Below are positions 24,501 to 33,573 of a stretch of DNA of 44,823 nucleotides, in pieces. The notes beneath the pieces are model-generated. The model had not been told where the DNA came from. It made no database searches and saw only the letters and a program-made list of their open reading frames with translations. The stretch spans positions 1-44,823 of the forward strand of contig JAILHH010000037.1 of assembly GCA_024695935.1 (NCBI GenBank), written 5' to 3'. This stretch comes from Acetatifactor sp. Its GTDB lineage: Bacteria > Bacillota > Clostridia > Lachnospirales > Lachnospiraceae. Position numbers and translations under genes: made by a program. Each line of letters opens with the position of its first letter. Positions within the stretch are counted from its first letter, which is position 1.

Positions 24501-26125
24501 CACGTCATTCAACCCCCGGTGTGAGCCTGATATCACCGCCCCCTCACCACGATATCTATTCAATCGAGGACCTGGCTCAGCTTATATATGACCTTAAATG
24601 CTCAAACAAAGACGCAAGGATCTCTGTAAAGTTAGTGTCAGAGGCAGGTGTAGGTACAATTGCGGCAGGTGTTGCAAAGGCAGGAGCGCAGGTGGTACTG
24701 ATCTCAGGTTATGACGGAGGAACAGGAGCGGCACCGTTAAGCTCCATACATAATGCGGGTCTTCCCTGGGAGCTTGGCCTGGCGGAAGCTCATCAGACTC
24801 TTATCATGAACGGACTCAGAGACAAGGTTACCATAGAGACAGACGGAAAGCTTATGAGCCCGAAGGATGTTGTGATCGCAGCAATCCTTGGCGCAGAGGA
24901 ATTCGGTTTTGCAACCGCTCCCCTTGTAACTTTGGGATGCACCATGATGAGAGTATGTAATCTTGATACATGTCCTTACGGAATTGCAACGCAGAATCCA
25001 AAGCTCAGAGAGAATTTTGCGGGAAAGGCAGAGTACGTTGAAAACTTCATGCGCTTTATCGCAAGAGGAGTCAGGGAGATCATGGCAGAGCTTGGTGTAA
25101 AGACCATGAAAGAGCTGGTCGGAAGAACCGATCTTTTGATCAAAAAGGAGGGCTATAGTCAGGCTGCTTCATCAATAGATCTGTCCGGAATACTTGCTCC
25201 CACAGCTCTTGAGAACAACGTATTCAACATAAAGAACGCATTTGATTTCCATCTTGAAAACACAAAGGATGAATCGATCCTGTTAAAGGACAGGAAGGTT
25301 TTAAATTCCATAAAGACAGGCAGTGATTCACAGATAGAGATAGGTGTCACAAACACTGACAGAGCTTTCGGTACACTTCTCGGAGCCGAGGTTACGAGAA
25401 AAAATCCCGAAGGATTAAAGGATGACACCATCACCGTCAATGCAAAGGGTGCCGGCGGACAGAGCTTTGGAGCTTTCCTGCCAAAGGGTGTGACCATAAA
25501 TCTCGTGGGAGACACAAATGACTATTTCGGAAAAGGTTTGTCAGGCGGAAAACTGGTGCTTAAGGCCCCTGCCGAGGCGGCATATGACGCTGAGAACAAT
25601 ATCATCTGCGGAAACGTTGCCCTCTTTGGAGCAACCCTGGGAGAAGCCTATATCAGCGGTATGGCAGGTGAGAGATTCTGTGTCAGAAACTCGGGAGCCA
25701 TAGCCGTTGTGGAGGGCGTAGGCGAGCACGGATGCGAGTACATGACAGGCGGACGCGCTGTGATACTCGGTCCCGTGGGAAAGAACTTCGCAGCAGGTAT
25801 GAGCGGCGGTGTGGCTTATGTATATGATGAGTTTAACACCCTTTACAAGAACCTGAACAAGGGCAGTGTCCTCATGGAAAAGATCGAGACAAAGGCTGAC
25901 AGGGACGAACTCAAGACCATCCTCAAAAAGCATGTGGAGCTTACCGGTTCCAAGAAGGCATCAAAGATCCTGGAGGATTTTGAGGAGTCACTGGTTCACT
26001 TTAAAAAGATAATCCCAGAGGATTACAAAAAGATCATGCATTTAAAGGGAATGTTCGAGGAGCAGGGAATGAGCCCCGAAAAAGCAGGAATTGAGAGCTT
26101 TAACATGTTGATGGGAAAGCAATGA
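21578..26125 (+). CDS. gltB: Glutamate synthase (GOGAT), large subunit
   Basis: A 1515-residue enzyme transferring the glutamine amide to 2-oxoglutarate to give two glutamates. The order is standard: a glutaminase domain whose nucleophile is Cys23 (DNCGIGAVV) after a 22-residue propeptide; a central domain (about 470-770); the FMN-binding synthase domain (about 830-1200) with [27 protein letters not shown] and the 3Fe-4S cysteines in [16 protein letters not shown]; and the GXGXG beta-helix (about 1270-1460). All key residues are visible. The start overlaps pyrG by four bases, with AAGGAGG upstream, indicating translational coupling. The small subunit follows after 16 bases. Confidence 0.97.
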   Translation: MKMTDSPSGQAPLYRESFEHDNCGIGAVVNIKGKKSHRVVADALSIVENLEHRAGKDGEGKTGDGVGILTQVPHKFLKKVCKDIGIQLGKEREYGVGMIFLPTDELKGNRSRKMFEVIVQKEGLKFLGWRKVTTNPQVLGKKAYESMPDIYQAFVERPEELENDIDFDRKLYIIRRVFEQSNDISYVCSLSCRTICYKGMFLVGQLRTFFADLEDENYESAIAMVHSRFSTNTNPSWERAHPNRMLVHNGEINTIKGNVDKMLAREETMDTDKFSDEDMTRVLPVIPREASDSAMLDNTLEFLVMGGMDLPLAASLLIPEPWDHNDTISTEERDFYQYYATMMEPWDGPASILFSDGDYMGAILDRNGLRPSRYYVCDDDRLILSSEVGVLDIDEKHILKKERLHPGKMLLVDTKKGVILDDSKVKEIYAKKSPYGEWLDQGLVKLSSLKVPNEKIPSFTDEELSRLHIAFGYSYEDCIEEIAGMALSGSEHIGAMGIDTPIAALSNQYQPLFYYFKQMFAQVTNPPIDADREKIVTSTTVYIGKNGNLLMEKPENCRVLKIENPILSDLDLLKLEHIKNKDLKVEKVSTLYYKSTPIDSAIAHLFVEVDKAYKNGADILILSDRGVDENHVAIPSLLAVAAVHSHLVTTKKCTAMSLILESGEPRLVHHFATLLGYGASAVNPYLAHASIASLVEKGLVDKDYYAAVDDYDKALLKGIVKIASKMGISTIQSYQGSKMFEAMGISKDVIDRYFTKTVSRVGGIGLKDIAEAVDNNHSKAFDPLGLDSDLSVAALGRHKMRAQGEQHRYNPKTIHMLQTSTREGNFDKFKEYCKMVDDENTGYLRSLVDFKVSNKPVSLDAVESEEEIVKRFKTGAMSYGSISKEAHEALALAMNRLHGKSNSGEGGESDERLESAGTEIDYCSAIKQVASGRFGVTSRYLISAKEIQIKMAQGAKPGEGGHLPAKKVYPWIAKTRHSTPGVSLISPPPHHDIYSIEDLAQLIYDLKCSNKDARISVKLVSEAGVGTIAAGVAKAGAQVVLISGYDGGTGAAPLSSIHNAGLPWELGLAEAHQTLIMNGLRDKVTIETDGKLMSPKDVVIAAILGAEEFGFATAPLVTLGCTMMRVCNLDTCPYGIATQNPKLRENFAGKAEYVENFMRFIARGVREIMAELGVKTMKELVGRTDLLIKKEGYSQAASSIDLSGILAPTALENNVFNIKNAFDFHLENTKDESILLKDRKVLNSIKTGSDSQIEIGVTNTDRAFGTLLGAEVTRKNPEGLKDDTITVNAKGAGGQSFGAFLPKGVTINLVGDTNDYFGKGLSGGKLVLKAPAEAAYDAENNIICGNVALFGATLGEAYISGMAGERFCVRNSGAIAVVEGVGEHGCEYMTGGRAVILGPVGKNFAAGMSGGVAYVYDEFNTLYKNLNKGSVLMEKIETKADRDELKTILKKHVELTGSKKASKILEDFEESLVHFKKIIPEDYKKIMHLKGMFEEQGMSPEKAGIESFNMLMGKQ

Positions 26126-26141
26126 TCGGAAAGGACGAAAA

Positions 26142-27653
26142 ATGGGAAAAGCAACAGGATTTCTGGAATATGAAAGAGAAGTGGGAGCAGTGACTGCTCC
26201 AGCCGACAGAATTAAAAATTTTGATGAATTTCACAAGAGTCTTTCCTTGGAAAAGGCAAAAAAGCAGGCGGCAAGATGTATGTCCTGCGGTGTTCCGTTC
26301 TGCCAGGCAGGGGTGATTATATCCGGAATGGCCAGCGGGTGTCCTCTTCACAATCTGGTGCCTGAGACAAACGACCTGGTCTACAGGGGAACACTGGAGG
26401 AAGCCTACAAGAGACTTTCCGTGACCCATCCCCTTCCGGAGTTTACATCAAGAGTGTGTCCCGCGCTTTGCGAGGCAGCCTGCACCTGCGGACATGTAAA
26501 TGACGAGCCCGTTACCACCAAGGAAAACGAGAGGCTGATAATCGAATATGCCTTTGAACACGGCCTTGTGGAAGGAAAAGCCCCTGCGGTAAGGACCGGA
26601 AAAAAAGTGGCGGTCATAGGTTCCGGCCCCTCAGGACTTGCCGTAGCAAAACTCTTAAATCAAAGAGGACATCTTGTGACCGTCTTTGAGAGAAGCGACA
26701 GAGTGGGTGGACTTCTCAGATACGGAATCCCCAATATGAAACTTGACAAGAGGGTGATCGACAGAAGAGTAAAGCTCATGGAGAAGTCAGGCATCACATT
26801 TAAGTGCAATGTGAATGTGGGAAAGGATATCACCGCAGAGGAACTCTTAAATGAGTTTGACAGAGTGGTACTTTGCTGCGGAGCGTCAAACCCCAGAGAC
26901 ATAAAGGCTCCCGGAAGAGATGCAAAGGGGATCTATTTTGCGGTTGATTTTTTAAAGGAAGTTACCAAAAAGATCTGTGACAACGACCACGATTACAGCA
27001 AAGTCTTTGCGGCAAAGGATTTTTCATTCGGAAGCTTAAGCGGCAAAAACGCCGTTGTAATCGGCGGTGGTGATACGGGAAACGACTGTGTGGGAACATG
27101 TATAAGGCTCGGAGCCAAAAATGTGACACAGCTTGAGATGATGCCAAAGCCTGCGGAGACAAGGCTTGATTCCAATCCATGGCCCGAGTGGCCAAAGGTC
27201 TTAAAAACGGATTACGGCCAGGAGGAAGCTATTTTTAAATTCGGTCAGGATCCGAGAATCTATCAGACCACCGTCAAGGAATTCAAAAAAGATGCCAAGG
27301 GAAATCTCTGCGGCATCGTGACGGTAAAACTTGAGTCAAAGCCCGATAAAGCCACAGGCAGAATGGTCATGGAGCAGATAAAGGGCAGCGAGGAAGAAAT
27401 AAGTGCGGATATTGTACTGATCGCCGCAGGTTTTTTGGGAAGTGAACTTTACGTGACGGATGCATTTAATGTAGAATGTAATTCGAGAACAAACGTAAAT
27501 ACCGCTCCCGGAAAATACGAGACCAGCGTAAAGAGAGTATTCACTGCCGGAGATATGCACAGAGGCCAGTCACTTGTGGTATGGGCTCTTGCGGAAGGAA
27601 GGGAATGTGCAAAGGCTGTGGACGAGTCACTGATGGGATATTCCAATCTGTGA
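26142..27653 (+). CDS. gltD: Glutamate synthase (GOGAT), small subunit
   Basis: A 503-residue FAD- and NAD(P)H-binding subunit that passes electrons to the large subunit. The N-terminal cysteine-rich region (CMSCGVPFCQAG, GCPLHN, CPALCEAACTCGHV) binds two 4Fe-4S clusters. GKKVAVIGSGPSGLAVAKLL is the FAD Rossmann motif, and NAVVIGGGDTGNDCVGTCIR the NAD(P)H Rossmann motif. The end GDMHRGQSLVVWALAEGRE is typical. Start ATG follows GGAAAGGA. It is the third gene of the operon. Confidence 0.96.
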   Translation: MGKATGFLEYEREVGAVTAPADRIKNFDEFHKSLSLEKAKKQAARCMSCGVPFCQAGVIISGMASGCPLHNLVPETNDLVYRGTLEEAYKRLSVTHPLPEFTSRVCPALCEAACTCGHVNDEPVTTKENERLIIEYAFEHGLVEGKAPAVRTGKKVAVIGSGPSGLAVAKLLNQRGHLVTVFERSDRVGGLLRYGIPNMKLDKRVIDRRVKLMEKSGITFKCNVNVGKDITAEELLNEFDRVVLCCGASNPRDIKAPGRDAKGIYFAVDFLKEVTKKICDNDHDYSKVFAAKDFSFGSLSGKNAVVIGGGDTGNDCVGTCIRLGAKNVTQLEMMPKPAETRLDSNPWPEWPKVLKTDYGQEEAIFKFGQDPRIYQTTVKEFKKDAKGNLCGIVTVKLESKPDKATGRMVMEQIKGSEEEISADIVLIAAGFLGSELYVTDAFNVECNSRTNVNTAPGKYETSVKRVFTAGDMHRGQSLVVWALAEGRECAKAVDESLMGYSNL

Positions 27654-27706
27654 TCCGCCATACAAGTATATGAGAGGAGCGATTCATGAAAAGGAGAGAG
27701 TTTTGC

Positions 27707-28996
27707 ATGAACAGAGCAGAGATAGAAAGACTTATAAAGGAAGAGGATGTTGAATTCATCCGTCTTCAGTTTACCGATATGTTTGGTAATCTGAAGAATC
27801 TTGCGGTAACACCCGGTCAGCTTGACAAGGTTTTCCAGGGAAGATACGGATTTGAGAGCAGCACTCTTTTTAATGATGTGACCGATCTTGACGAGAAATT
27901 ATATTTAAGACCCGATCCGGATTCCTTTGTTATCCTGCCCTGGAGACCTCAGCAGGGAAAGGTGGCAAAATTCATATGTGATGTGGTCACCGAGGATGGA
28001 GAACTCTTTAATATGGCCCCCAGGACCATTCTCAAGAAAGTTTTGGACGAAGCTTCAAAGGAGGGCTACTCATTTACAGTGGATCCCGAGTGTGAGTTTT
28101 TCCTCTTCCATACGGATGATAACGGAGCACCCACTGTTGTGACCCATGAGCAGGCAGGATATATGGACGTGGGCCCCGTGGACTTTGGAGAGAATGCCAG
28201 AAGAGATATGGTGCTCACCCTTGAGGAGATGGGATTTGAGATCGAATCATCCCACCACGAGAAGGCTCCCGGTCAGCACGAGATAGATTTCAAGGAGGCA
28301 GAGGCACTTCAGACTGCCGATGCCATAGTCACATTTAAATTTGCGGTCAGATCCATCGCAAAGAGATTCGGTCTCTATGCCACATTCATGCCAAAGCCTT
28401 CAACGGGTGTGGCGGGAAGCGGCATGCACCTTAATATCACCATGTACGGAAAAAACGGAAAGAACATGTTCAGGGGCGAGGGCAAGGAACCCAATGAAAA
28501 TGCCAGGTATTTCATGGCAGGTATCATGAATCATGCAAAGGGTATCGCAGCCATCACAAACCCCATAGTCAATTCCTACAAAAGACTTGTATCCGGTTTC
28601 CAGGCGCCCAAGTTTATAAACTGGTCCACAAACGGAGAGGAGAGCCTTATCAAATACAACAAAAACTTTGATGATGCGGGAATTGAAGTCAGATTCCCGG
28701 ATCCCTCGGCCAATCCTTATCTTGCCATAGCGCTTCTTATCAGTGCGGGGCTTGACGGAGTAAAGAATCAGATGGATCCCGGAGATGAGGACAGAAACGG
28801 TGTCGGAAAGAGGCATCAGGCTCTTCCCGAGAACTTAAAGGATGCGGTTACGGACATGAAAAAGGATCCCTTTGCAAGGGGAATCCTCGGAGACGAATTT
28901 ACTGATATTTATATGAAAGCAAAACGTGAAGAGTGGAACGACTACATGGACAGAGTATCAGATTGGGAAATCAGCAGATATCTTGGAAGAATGTAG
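27707..28996 (+). CDS. GlnA-like (glutamine synthetase type I) protein with altered active site
   Basis: This 429-residue protein is clearly of the GS-I family by length and by VEFIRLQFTDMFGNLKN, DPECEFFLF, APGQHEIDF and DPSANPYLAIALL. Several strongly conserved residues differ. The DGSS loop (ammonium site) reads FESST. The glutamate-binding NGSGMH reads VAGSGMH. The arginine-rich segment usually reading NRSxLIRIP reads NGEESLIKYN, so its arginines are lost. GYEAP reads GFQAP. The metal-binding Glu pairs and the His of GSGMH remain. It may be inactive, have another substrate or act as a sensor; activity cannot be judged from sequence. Start ATG 27707 follows AAGGAGAG; the ATG at 27686 lies before that site. 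The ANTAR gene follows after 12 bases. Confidence 0.85.
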   Translation: MNRAEIERLIKEEDVEFIRLQFTDMFGNLKNLAVTPGQLDKVFQGRYGFESSTLFNDVTDLDEKLYLRPDPDSFVILPWRPQQGKVAKFICDVVTEDGELFNMAPRTILKKVLDEASKEGYSFTVDPECEFFLFHTDDNGAPTVVTHEQAGYMDVGPVDFGENARRDMVLTLEEMGFEIESSHHEKAPGQHEIDFKEAEALQTADAIVTFKFAVRSIAKRFGLYATFMPKPSTGVAGSGMHLNITMYGKNGKNMFRGEGKEPNENARYFMAGIMNHAKGIAAITNPIVNSYKRLVSGFQAPKFINWSTNGEESLIKYNKNFDDAGIEVRFPDPSANPYLAIALLISAGLDGVKNQMDPGDEDRNGVGKRHQALPENLKDAVTDMKKDPFARGILGDEFTDIYMKAKREEWNDYMDRVSDWEISRYLGRM

Positions 28997-29008
28997 GAGG
29001 ATCTTTTC

Positions 29009-29554
29009 ATGGGCAGCATAATAATAGCAATGCCCAAAATCGAAAACTCGAAAGTCGTGGCTGAGATGCTAAGGCGCAGAGGTTTTGACTCTGCGGACAT
29101 CTGTCGCAGCTCCAATGAGATCCTTCAGATCGCCGCAGACCGAGACAGCGGAGTGGTCATCTGCATGAAAAAGATAGGCCAGATGGGTTATTTTGAACTT
29201 GCGGGAATGCTTCCGGACTTTTTTGACATGGTACTTTTGGAGAGCTCCGGGGATTCGGAGTTTTTGCCAAACGTAAAGAGAGTGATGCTTCCGCTTAAGG
29301 CAGCGGATCTTTCCACGGCGGTGGAGGAACTTTTCAGTCAGCAAAACAGGCGTCTTAAAAAGTTCAGGACAAAGCCCCGTCAGAGGACGGAGGAGGAGCA
29401 GCAGGCCCTGGATGCGGCAAAGAAGTTACTGATGGAGAAAAAGGGCATGACAGAACCCGAAAGCTACAGATATATTCAGAAGAGCAGCATGGATTCGGGT
29501 ACTTCCATGGCGGAAACCGCCAGGATGATACTGGTGCTGAACCGCGACGGCTAA
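29009..29554 (+). CDS. ANTAR-domain RNA-binding antiterminator with a degenerate receiver
   Basis: A 181-residue protein. Residues 1-110 resemble a response-regulator receiver (IIIAMPKIENSKVVAEMLRR, then alternating strands and helices), but the acidic pair at the first strand and the phosphoacceptor Asp (expected around GVVICMKKIG) are missing, so phosphorylation is unlikely. Residues 125-178 are an ANTAR domain (AAKKLLMEKKGMTEPESYRY, then SSMDSGTSMAETARMIL), the three-helix fold that binds paired hairpin loops in leader RNA and prevents termination. Matching leaders occur upstream of glnN, amt and pyrG, so it is probably their regulator and is itself in the pyrG operon, giving feedback. It may be controlled by protein contact, for example with the GlnA-like protein encoded 12 bases upstream (inference). 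GGAGGA precedes the ATG. Confidence 0.88.
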   Translation: MGSIIIAMPKIENSKVVAEMLRRRGFDSADICRSSNEILQIAADRDSGVVICMKKIGQMGYFELAGMLPDFFDMVLLESSGDSEFLPNVKRVMLPLKAADLSTAVEELFSQQNRRLKKFRTKPRQRTEEEQQALDAAKKLLMEKKGMTEPESYRYIQKSSMDSGTSMAETARMILVLNRDG

Positions 29555-29588
29555 GGTTTATGGGCAAAATTAAGAAAGTGTGAATCAA

Positions 29589-30815
29589 ATGTTTAAGATC
29601 AACAGCGAATATACGAAACTTCCGGAAAACTATCTGTTTTCAAATATTGCAAAAAAAGTTAACGCTTTTTCCATGGCAAATCCGGACAAAAAGATAATCA
29701 GACTGGGAATAGGCGATGTTACACAGCCTATCGCCCCAAAGATCATAGATTCTCTCCATAAGGCTGTGGATGAGATGGGAGAGGCATCCACCTTTAAGGG
29801 ATATGCGCCGGATCTGGGTTATGAGTTTTTAAGAAGCGCCGCCGCACAGACCGACTACAGATACAGAGGGTGCGACATAAGCGACGATGAGATATTTATC
29901 TCAGACGGTGCAAAGTGCGATTCCGGAAATATTCAGGAAATCTTTGACAGGGACAACAAAATAGCGATCTGTGATCCTGTGTACCCCGTATACCTTGACA
30001 GTAATGTAATGGCGGGAAGAGCGGGAAATTTCAATGAGAATACCGGCATGTTTGACAATGTGATATATATGCCATGCCTTGAGGAAAACGGATTTGCACC
30101 GATGATCCCTGAGAAAACTCCGGACATCATATATCTGTGTTTTCCCAATAACCCAACCGGAGCGACCATTACTAAAGATGAACTTCAAAAATGGGTAGAT
30201 TATGCCAACGAAAAAGGCTCCGTCATAATATATGATGCGGCCTATGAAGCGTATATAAGTAGCAGTGATGTGCCCCATTCAATCTATGAGTGTGACGGAG
30301 CAAGAAACTGCGCCATAGAGCTTCACTCTTTTTCAAAGAATGCGGGCTTTACGGGCTTAAGACTGGGATACACCGTGGTTCCAAAGGATATAAAGGCAGG
30401 AGGCACCACCCTTCATGCTCTCTGGGCAAGAAGACATGCCACAAAGTATAACGGAGCACCCTACATAGTTCAAAGAGCAGGAGCTGCCGTGTATACGGAA
30501 GAGGGTCAGAGACAGATCAAGGCGCAGGTTTCCTATTATATGGAAAATGCCAGGATAATTCTCGAGGGACTTAAAAGCGCAGGCTATAGCGTAAGCGGTG
30601 GTGTGGATGCGCCCTATATCTGGTTAAAGACACCGGATAAGATGACAAGCTGGGAATTTTTTGATATGCTCCTTAAAGAGTGCAATGTGGTAGGAACCCC
30701 GGGATCGGGATTCGGTCCAAGCGGTGAGGGGTATTTCAGACTGACCGCATTCGGAAGTCACGAGAACACTTTGGAAGCCATGGACAGGATAAAAGACAGG
30801 GCTTCATCGTTTTGA
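29589..30815 (+). CDS. dapL: LL-diaminopimelate aminotransferase
   Basis: A 408-residue PLP enzyme making LL-diaminopimelate from tetrahydrodipicolinate with glutamate as amino donor, a one-step route to lysine and wall cross-link precursors. Features are the start MFKINSEYTKLPENYLFS, RLGIGDVTQPIAP, the typical SDGAKCDSGNIQEIF, CFPNNPTGATIT and the PLP lysine in HSFSKNAGFTGLRLGYTV. A GTG at 29580 is possible, but the ATG at 29589 gives the usual family start with AAGAAAG upstream. It lies 34 bases after the ANTAR gene and is probably the last gene of the nitrogen operon. Its use of glutamate links it to GOGAT output. Confidence 0.93.
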   Translation: MFKINSEYTKLPENYLFSNIAKKVNAFSMANPDKKIIRLGIGDVTQPIAPKIIDSLHKAVDEMGEASTFKGYAPDLGYEFLRSAAAQTDYRYRGCDISDDEIFISDGAKCDSGNIQEIFDRDNKIAICDPVYPVYLDSNVMAGRAGNFNENTGMFDNVIYMPCLEENGFAPMIPEKTPDIIYLCFPNNPTGATITKDELQKWVDYANEKGSVIIYDAAYEAYISSSDVPHSIYECDGARNCAIELHSFSKNAGFTGLRLGYTVVPKDIKAGGTTLHALWARRHATKYNGAPYIVQRAGAAVYTEEGQRQIKAQVSYYMENARIILEGLKSAGYSVSGGVDAPYIWLKTPDKMTSWEFFDMLLKECNVVGTPGSGFGPSGEGYFRLTAFGSHENTLEAMDRIKDRASSF

Positions 30816-30839
30816 TAAAGGTTGAATACTTGGGAAAAT

Positions 30840-30873
30840 AATGATTTACAATCATTGATCTTTATGCTACAAT
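30840..30873 (+). promoter_or_regulatory. Promoter of rpsO with overlapping inverted repeat
   Basis: TTTACA (30845-30850), exactly 17 bases, TACAAT (30868-30873), with TGC directly before the -10 (extended -10). A perfect inverted repeat AATGATT-TAC-AATCATT (30840-30856) covers the -35. It may be an operator or the end of the dapL transcript. The start is expected near 30880. Confidence 0.75.
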
Positions 30874-30879
30874 ACCCTA

Positions 30880-30966
30880 GTATGATTAGCCGTCACTCAG
30901 GTTATGGACACTCCGACCTTAGTCTTGGTGAGGGCCATATTTGATATTTTAAAGGAGGAAATTAAA
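30880..30966 (+). promoter_or_regulatory. rpsO leader, candidate S15 autoregulation site
   Basis: The 87-base untranslated leader contains TATGG and CCATA, which can pair around ACTC/GAG-containing arms, and ends in AAAGGAGG. Ribosomal protein S15 commonly represses its own mRNA through leader folds that differ between phyla. I cannot confirm a match to a known class by eye. Confidence 0.35.
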
Positions 30967-31233
30967 ATGATTTCAAAAGAAAAGAAAACAGCCATTATGA
31001 ATGAGTATGCAAGAACAGCCGGCGATACCGGTTCACCTGAAGTACAGGTAGCAGTTCTTACAGCAAGAATCCAGGAGTTAACCGAGCACCTTAAGGCTAA
31101 TCCCAAGGATCATCACTCACGCCGCGGTATGCTTAAGATGGTAGGTCAGAGACGTGGCCTTCTTGAGTATCTTAAGAAGAAAGATATCGAGAGATATCGT
31201 TCACTCATCGAGAAACTCGGTCTGAGAAAATAA
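30967..31233 (+). CDS. rpsO: 30S ribosomal protein S15
   Basis: An 88-residue protein starting [20 protein letters not shown] with the S15 signature [22 protein letters not shown], then [21 protein letters not shown] and the C-terminal [12 protein letters not shown]. It binds 16S rRNA early in small-subunit assembly. The frame is open upstream, but the AAAGGAGG site at about 30953 sets the start at 30967. The rpsO-pnp order is widespread in bacteria. Confidence 0.98.
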   Translation: MISKEKKTAIMNEYARTAGDTGSPEVQVAVLTARIQELTEHLKANPKDHHSRRGMLKMVGQRRGLLEYLKKKDIERYRSLIEKLGLRK

Positions 31234-31244
31234 TGTGCAAAACA

Positions 31245-31282
31245 AAAGCGGAGTGCGCCTAAAATGCGCTCCGCTTTATTTA
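31245..31282 (+). terminator. Terminator between rpsO and pnp
   Basis: AAAGCGGA pairs with TCCGCTTT and an inner GCGC with GCGC, with a small bulge, followed by ATTTACATTT. The T-run is weak, so partial read-through into pnp is likely, as in other bacteria. Confidence 0.65.
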
Positions 31283-31313
31283 CATTTGTGCGGGATGGAA
31301 TTTTCCGAGACCG

Positions 31314-31347
31314 CTGAAAAGCTTAGGAATACTCCTGATTTTTTCAG
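31314..31347 (+). other. Hairpin in the pnp leader
   Basis: CTGAAAA (31314-31320) pairs with TTTTCAG (31341-31347), with AGGA/TCCT inside. It lies about 60 bases before pnp. In E. coli PNPase represses its own mRNA through a leader hairpin; this one is only a positional parallel. Confidence 0.45.
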
Positions 31348-31405
31348 TAGTTTCGGCATCCTCCCGCCAAATATGTGTGCCCAAAGCGGCAGAAAAGGAG
31401 GAAAA

Positions 31406-33496
31406 ATGTACAAGAGTTATGAAATGGACCTTGCAGGTCGCAAACTCGTAGTCGACATTAATCGTGTCGGCAAGCAGGCAAACGGTTGTGCCTTTATGCA
31501 CTATGGTGATACAACAGTGCTTTCAACAGCAACCGCATCAGAAAAACCCAGAGACGGTATCGATTTCTTCCCTCTTTCAGTAGAATATGAGGAAAAGATG
31601 TATGCCGTAGGTAAAATCCCCGGAGGATTTAACAAGAGAGAGGGAAAGGCTTCAGAGAATGCTATCCTCACAAGCCGTGTTATCGACAGACCCATGCGTC
31701 CCCTCTTCCCCAAGGATTATCGCAATGACGTAACACTTAACAACATGGTAATGAGCGTTGATCCCGAGTGCAGACCTGAGCTTGTAGCTATGCTCGGCGC
31801 ATCAATCGCAACATGCATTTCAGATATCCCTTTCGATGGCCCCTGCGCAATGACACAGGTTGGTATGATCGACGGAGAACTTGTGATCAATCCTTCACAG
31901 GAGCAGTGGAAGGTTGGAGACCTTAATCTTACAGTTGCTTCCACAAAGGAAAAGGTCATTATGATCGAGGCCGGTGCAAACGAGATCCCCGAGGAAAAGA
32001 TGATCGAGGCTATCTACAAGGCTCACGATGTTAACCAGACTATCATCGCTTTCATTGAGAATATCGTAGCAGAGGTTGGAAAGCCCAAGCACGAGTACAC
32101 AAGCTGTGCTGTTCCCGAGGAGCTTTTCGAGGCTATCAAGGCAATCGTAACTCCCGCAGAGATGGAAGAGGCAGTCTTTACAGACGAGAAGCAGGTAAGA
32201 GAAGAGAACATCCGCGTTATCACAGAAAAGCTTACAGAGGCTTTTGCAGACAACGAGGAGTGGCTTGCAATCCTTCCCGATGCAATTTATCAGTATGAGA
32301 AAAAGACAGTCCGCAAGATGATCTTAAAGGACCACAAGCGTCCCGACGGAAGAGAGATCACTCAGATCCGTCCTCTTGCAGCTGAGGTTGATATTATTCC
32401 CAGAGTTCACGGTTCCTCAATGTTTACCCGTGGACAGACACAGATCTGTGATGTTTGTACACTTGCTCCTCTTTCAGAACAGCAAAAGATCGACGGTCTT
32501 GATGACAACGAAGTAGCAAAGAGATATATGCATCACTACAACTTCCCTGCATATTCTGTAGGTGAGACAAAGGTTTCCCGTGGTCCCGGACGTCGTGAGA
32601 TCGGACACGGAGCTTTGGCAGAGAGAGCACTTATCCCCGTACTTCCCACAGAGGAAGAGTTCCCTTATGCTATCCGTTGCGTATCCGAGACATTTGAGTC
32701 AAACGGATCCACATCAATGGCTTCAACATGTGCATCATGTATGTCACTTATGGCAGCAGGTGTTCCTATAAAGAGAATGGTAGCAGGTATCTCATGTGGT
32801 CTTGTAACAGGAGACACAGATGACGATTTCGTACTTCTTACCGATATCCAGGGTCTCGAGGACTTCTTCGGAGATATGGACTTCAAGGTAACAGGTACAA
32901 CAGAAGGTATCACAGCTATCCAGATGGATATCAAGATCCATGGACTTACCCGTCCTATCGTAGAGGGTGCCATCGCAAGATGTCGTGATGCAAGACTCTT
33001 CATCATGGATACATGTATGAAGCCTGCGATCGCAGCTCCCAGACCGACAGTTAACGAGTATGCTCCCAAGATCATCTCCATCACAATTGATCCTGAAAAG
33101 ATCGGTGATGTGGTCGGACAGAGAGGAAAGACCATCAACGAGATCATTGCCCGCACAGGTGTCAAGATCGATATCACAGATGACGGTAAGGTTTCTGTAT
33201 GTGGTACAGATCAGGCTGCTATGGATCAGGCAGTTGAGATGATAAAGATCATCACAACAGACTTCGAGGAAGGCCAGATCTTTAAGGGCAAGGTTGTAAG
33301 CATCAAAGAGTTCGGCGCTTTCGTTGAATTTGCTCCCGGTAAAGAGGGAATGGTTCACATCTCAAAGATCGCAAAAGAGAGAATCGAGCATGTTGAGGAC
33401 GTTCTCACACTTGGTGACAAGGTAACTGTTAAGTGCCTTGGCAAGGACAAGATGGGCAGAATGAGCTTCTCCATCAAGGATGCACAGCAGAACTAA
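31406..33496 (+). CDS. pnp: Polyribonucleotide nucleotidyltransferase (PNPase)
   Basis: A 696-residue 3'-5' phosphorolytic exoribonuclease. Two RNase PH domains (about 1-215 and 305-535), the second with FESNGSTSMASTCASCMSLM and DTDDDF catalytic acidic residues, are joined by an all-helical linker. A KH domain (about 550-610; IGDVVGQRGKTINEI) and an S1 domain (about 620-690; GKVVSIKEFGAFVEF) follow. The frame is open from 31235, but the 57 extra residues run through the rpsO terminator. AAAAGGAGG fits ATG 31406, where the family N-terminus begins (MYKSYEMDLAGRKL). Confidence 0.97.
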   Translation: MYKSYEMDLAGRKLVVDINRVGKQANGCAFMHYGDTTVLSTATASEKPRDGIDFFPLSVEYEEKMYAVGKIPGGFNKREGKASENAILTSRVIDRPMRPLFPKDYRNDVTLNNMVMSVDPECRPELVAMLGASIATCISDIPFDGPCAMTQVGMIDGELVINPSQEQWKVGDLNLTVASTKEKVIMIEAGANEIPEEKMIEAIYKAHDVNQTIIAFIENIVAEVGKPKHEYTSCAVPEELFEAIKAIVTPAEMEEAVFTDEKQVREENIRVITEKLTEAFADNEEWLAILPDAIYQYEKKTVRKMILKDHKRPDGREITQIRPLAAEVDIIPRVHGSSMFTRGQTQICDVCTLAPLSEQQKIDGLDDNEVAKRYMHHYNFPAYSVGETKVSRGPGRREIGHGALAERALIPVLPTEEEFPYAIRCVSETFESNGSTSMASTCASCMSLMAAGVPIKRMVAGISCGLVTGDTDDDFVLLTDIQGLEDFFGDMDFKVTGTTEGITAIQMDIKIHGLTRPIVEGAIARCRDARLFIMDTCMKPAIAAPRPTVNEYAPKIISITIDPEKIGDVVGQRGKTINEIIARTGVKIDITDDGKVSVCGTDQAAMDQAVEMIKIITTDFEEGQIFKGKVVSIKEFGAFVEFAPGKEGMVHISKIAKERIEHVEDVLTLGDKVTVKCLGKDKMGRMSFSIKDAQQN

Positions 33497-33520
33497 TTTT
33501 TTATATTGATTAACAAATCT

Positions 33521-33554
33521 CGAGACGCCTTAATAAGGCGTCTCGTTTTTTTTA
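33521..33554 (+). terminator. Terminator of pnp
   Basis: A perfect 11-bp stem CGAGACGCCTT / AAGGCGTCTCG with loop AAT, followed by eight Ts. Confidence 0.95.
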
Positions 33555-33573
33555 CTTACGACATAGAGTAATA

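Noticed and set aside
27686-27706. GlnA-like start at the upstream ATG
   Set aside because: The AAGGAGAG site lies inside this stretch, and homologues begin near the ATG at 27707.
31235-31405. 57-residue N-terminal extension of PNPase
   Set aside because: It would be translated through the rpsO terminator; AAAAGGAGG and family length support ATG 31406.
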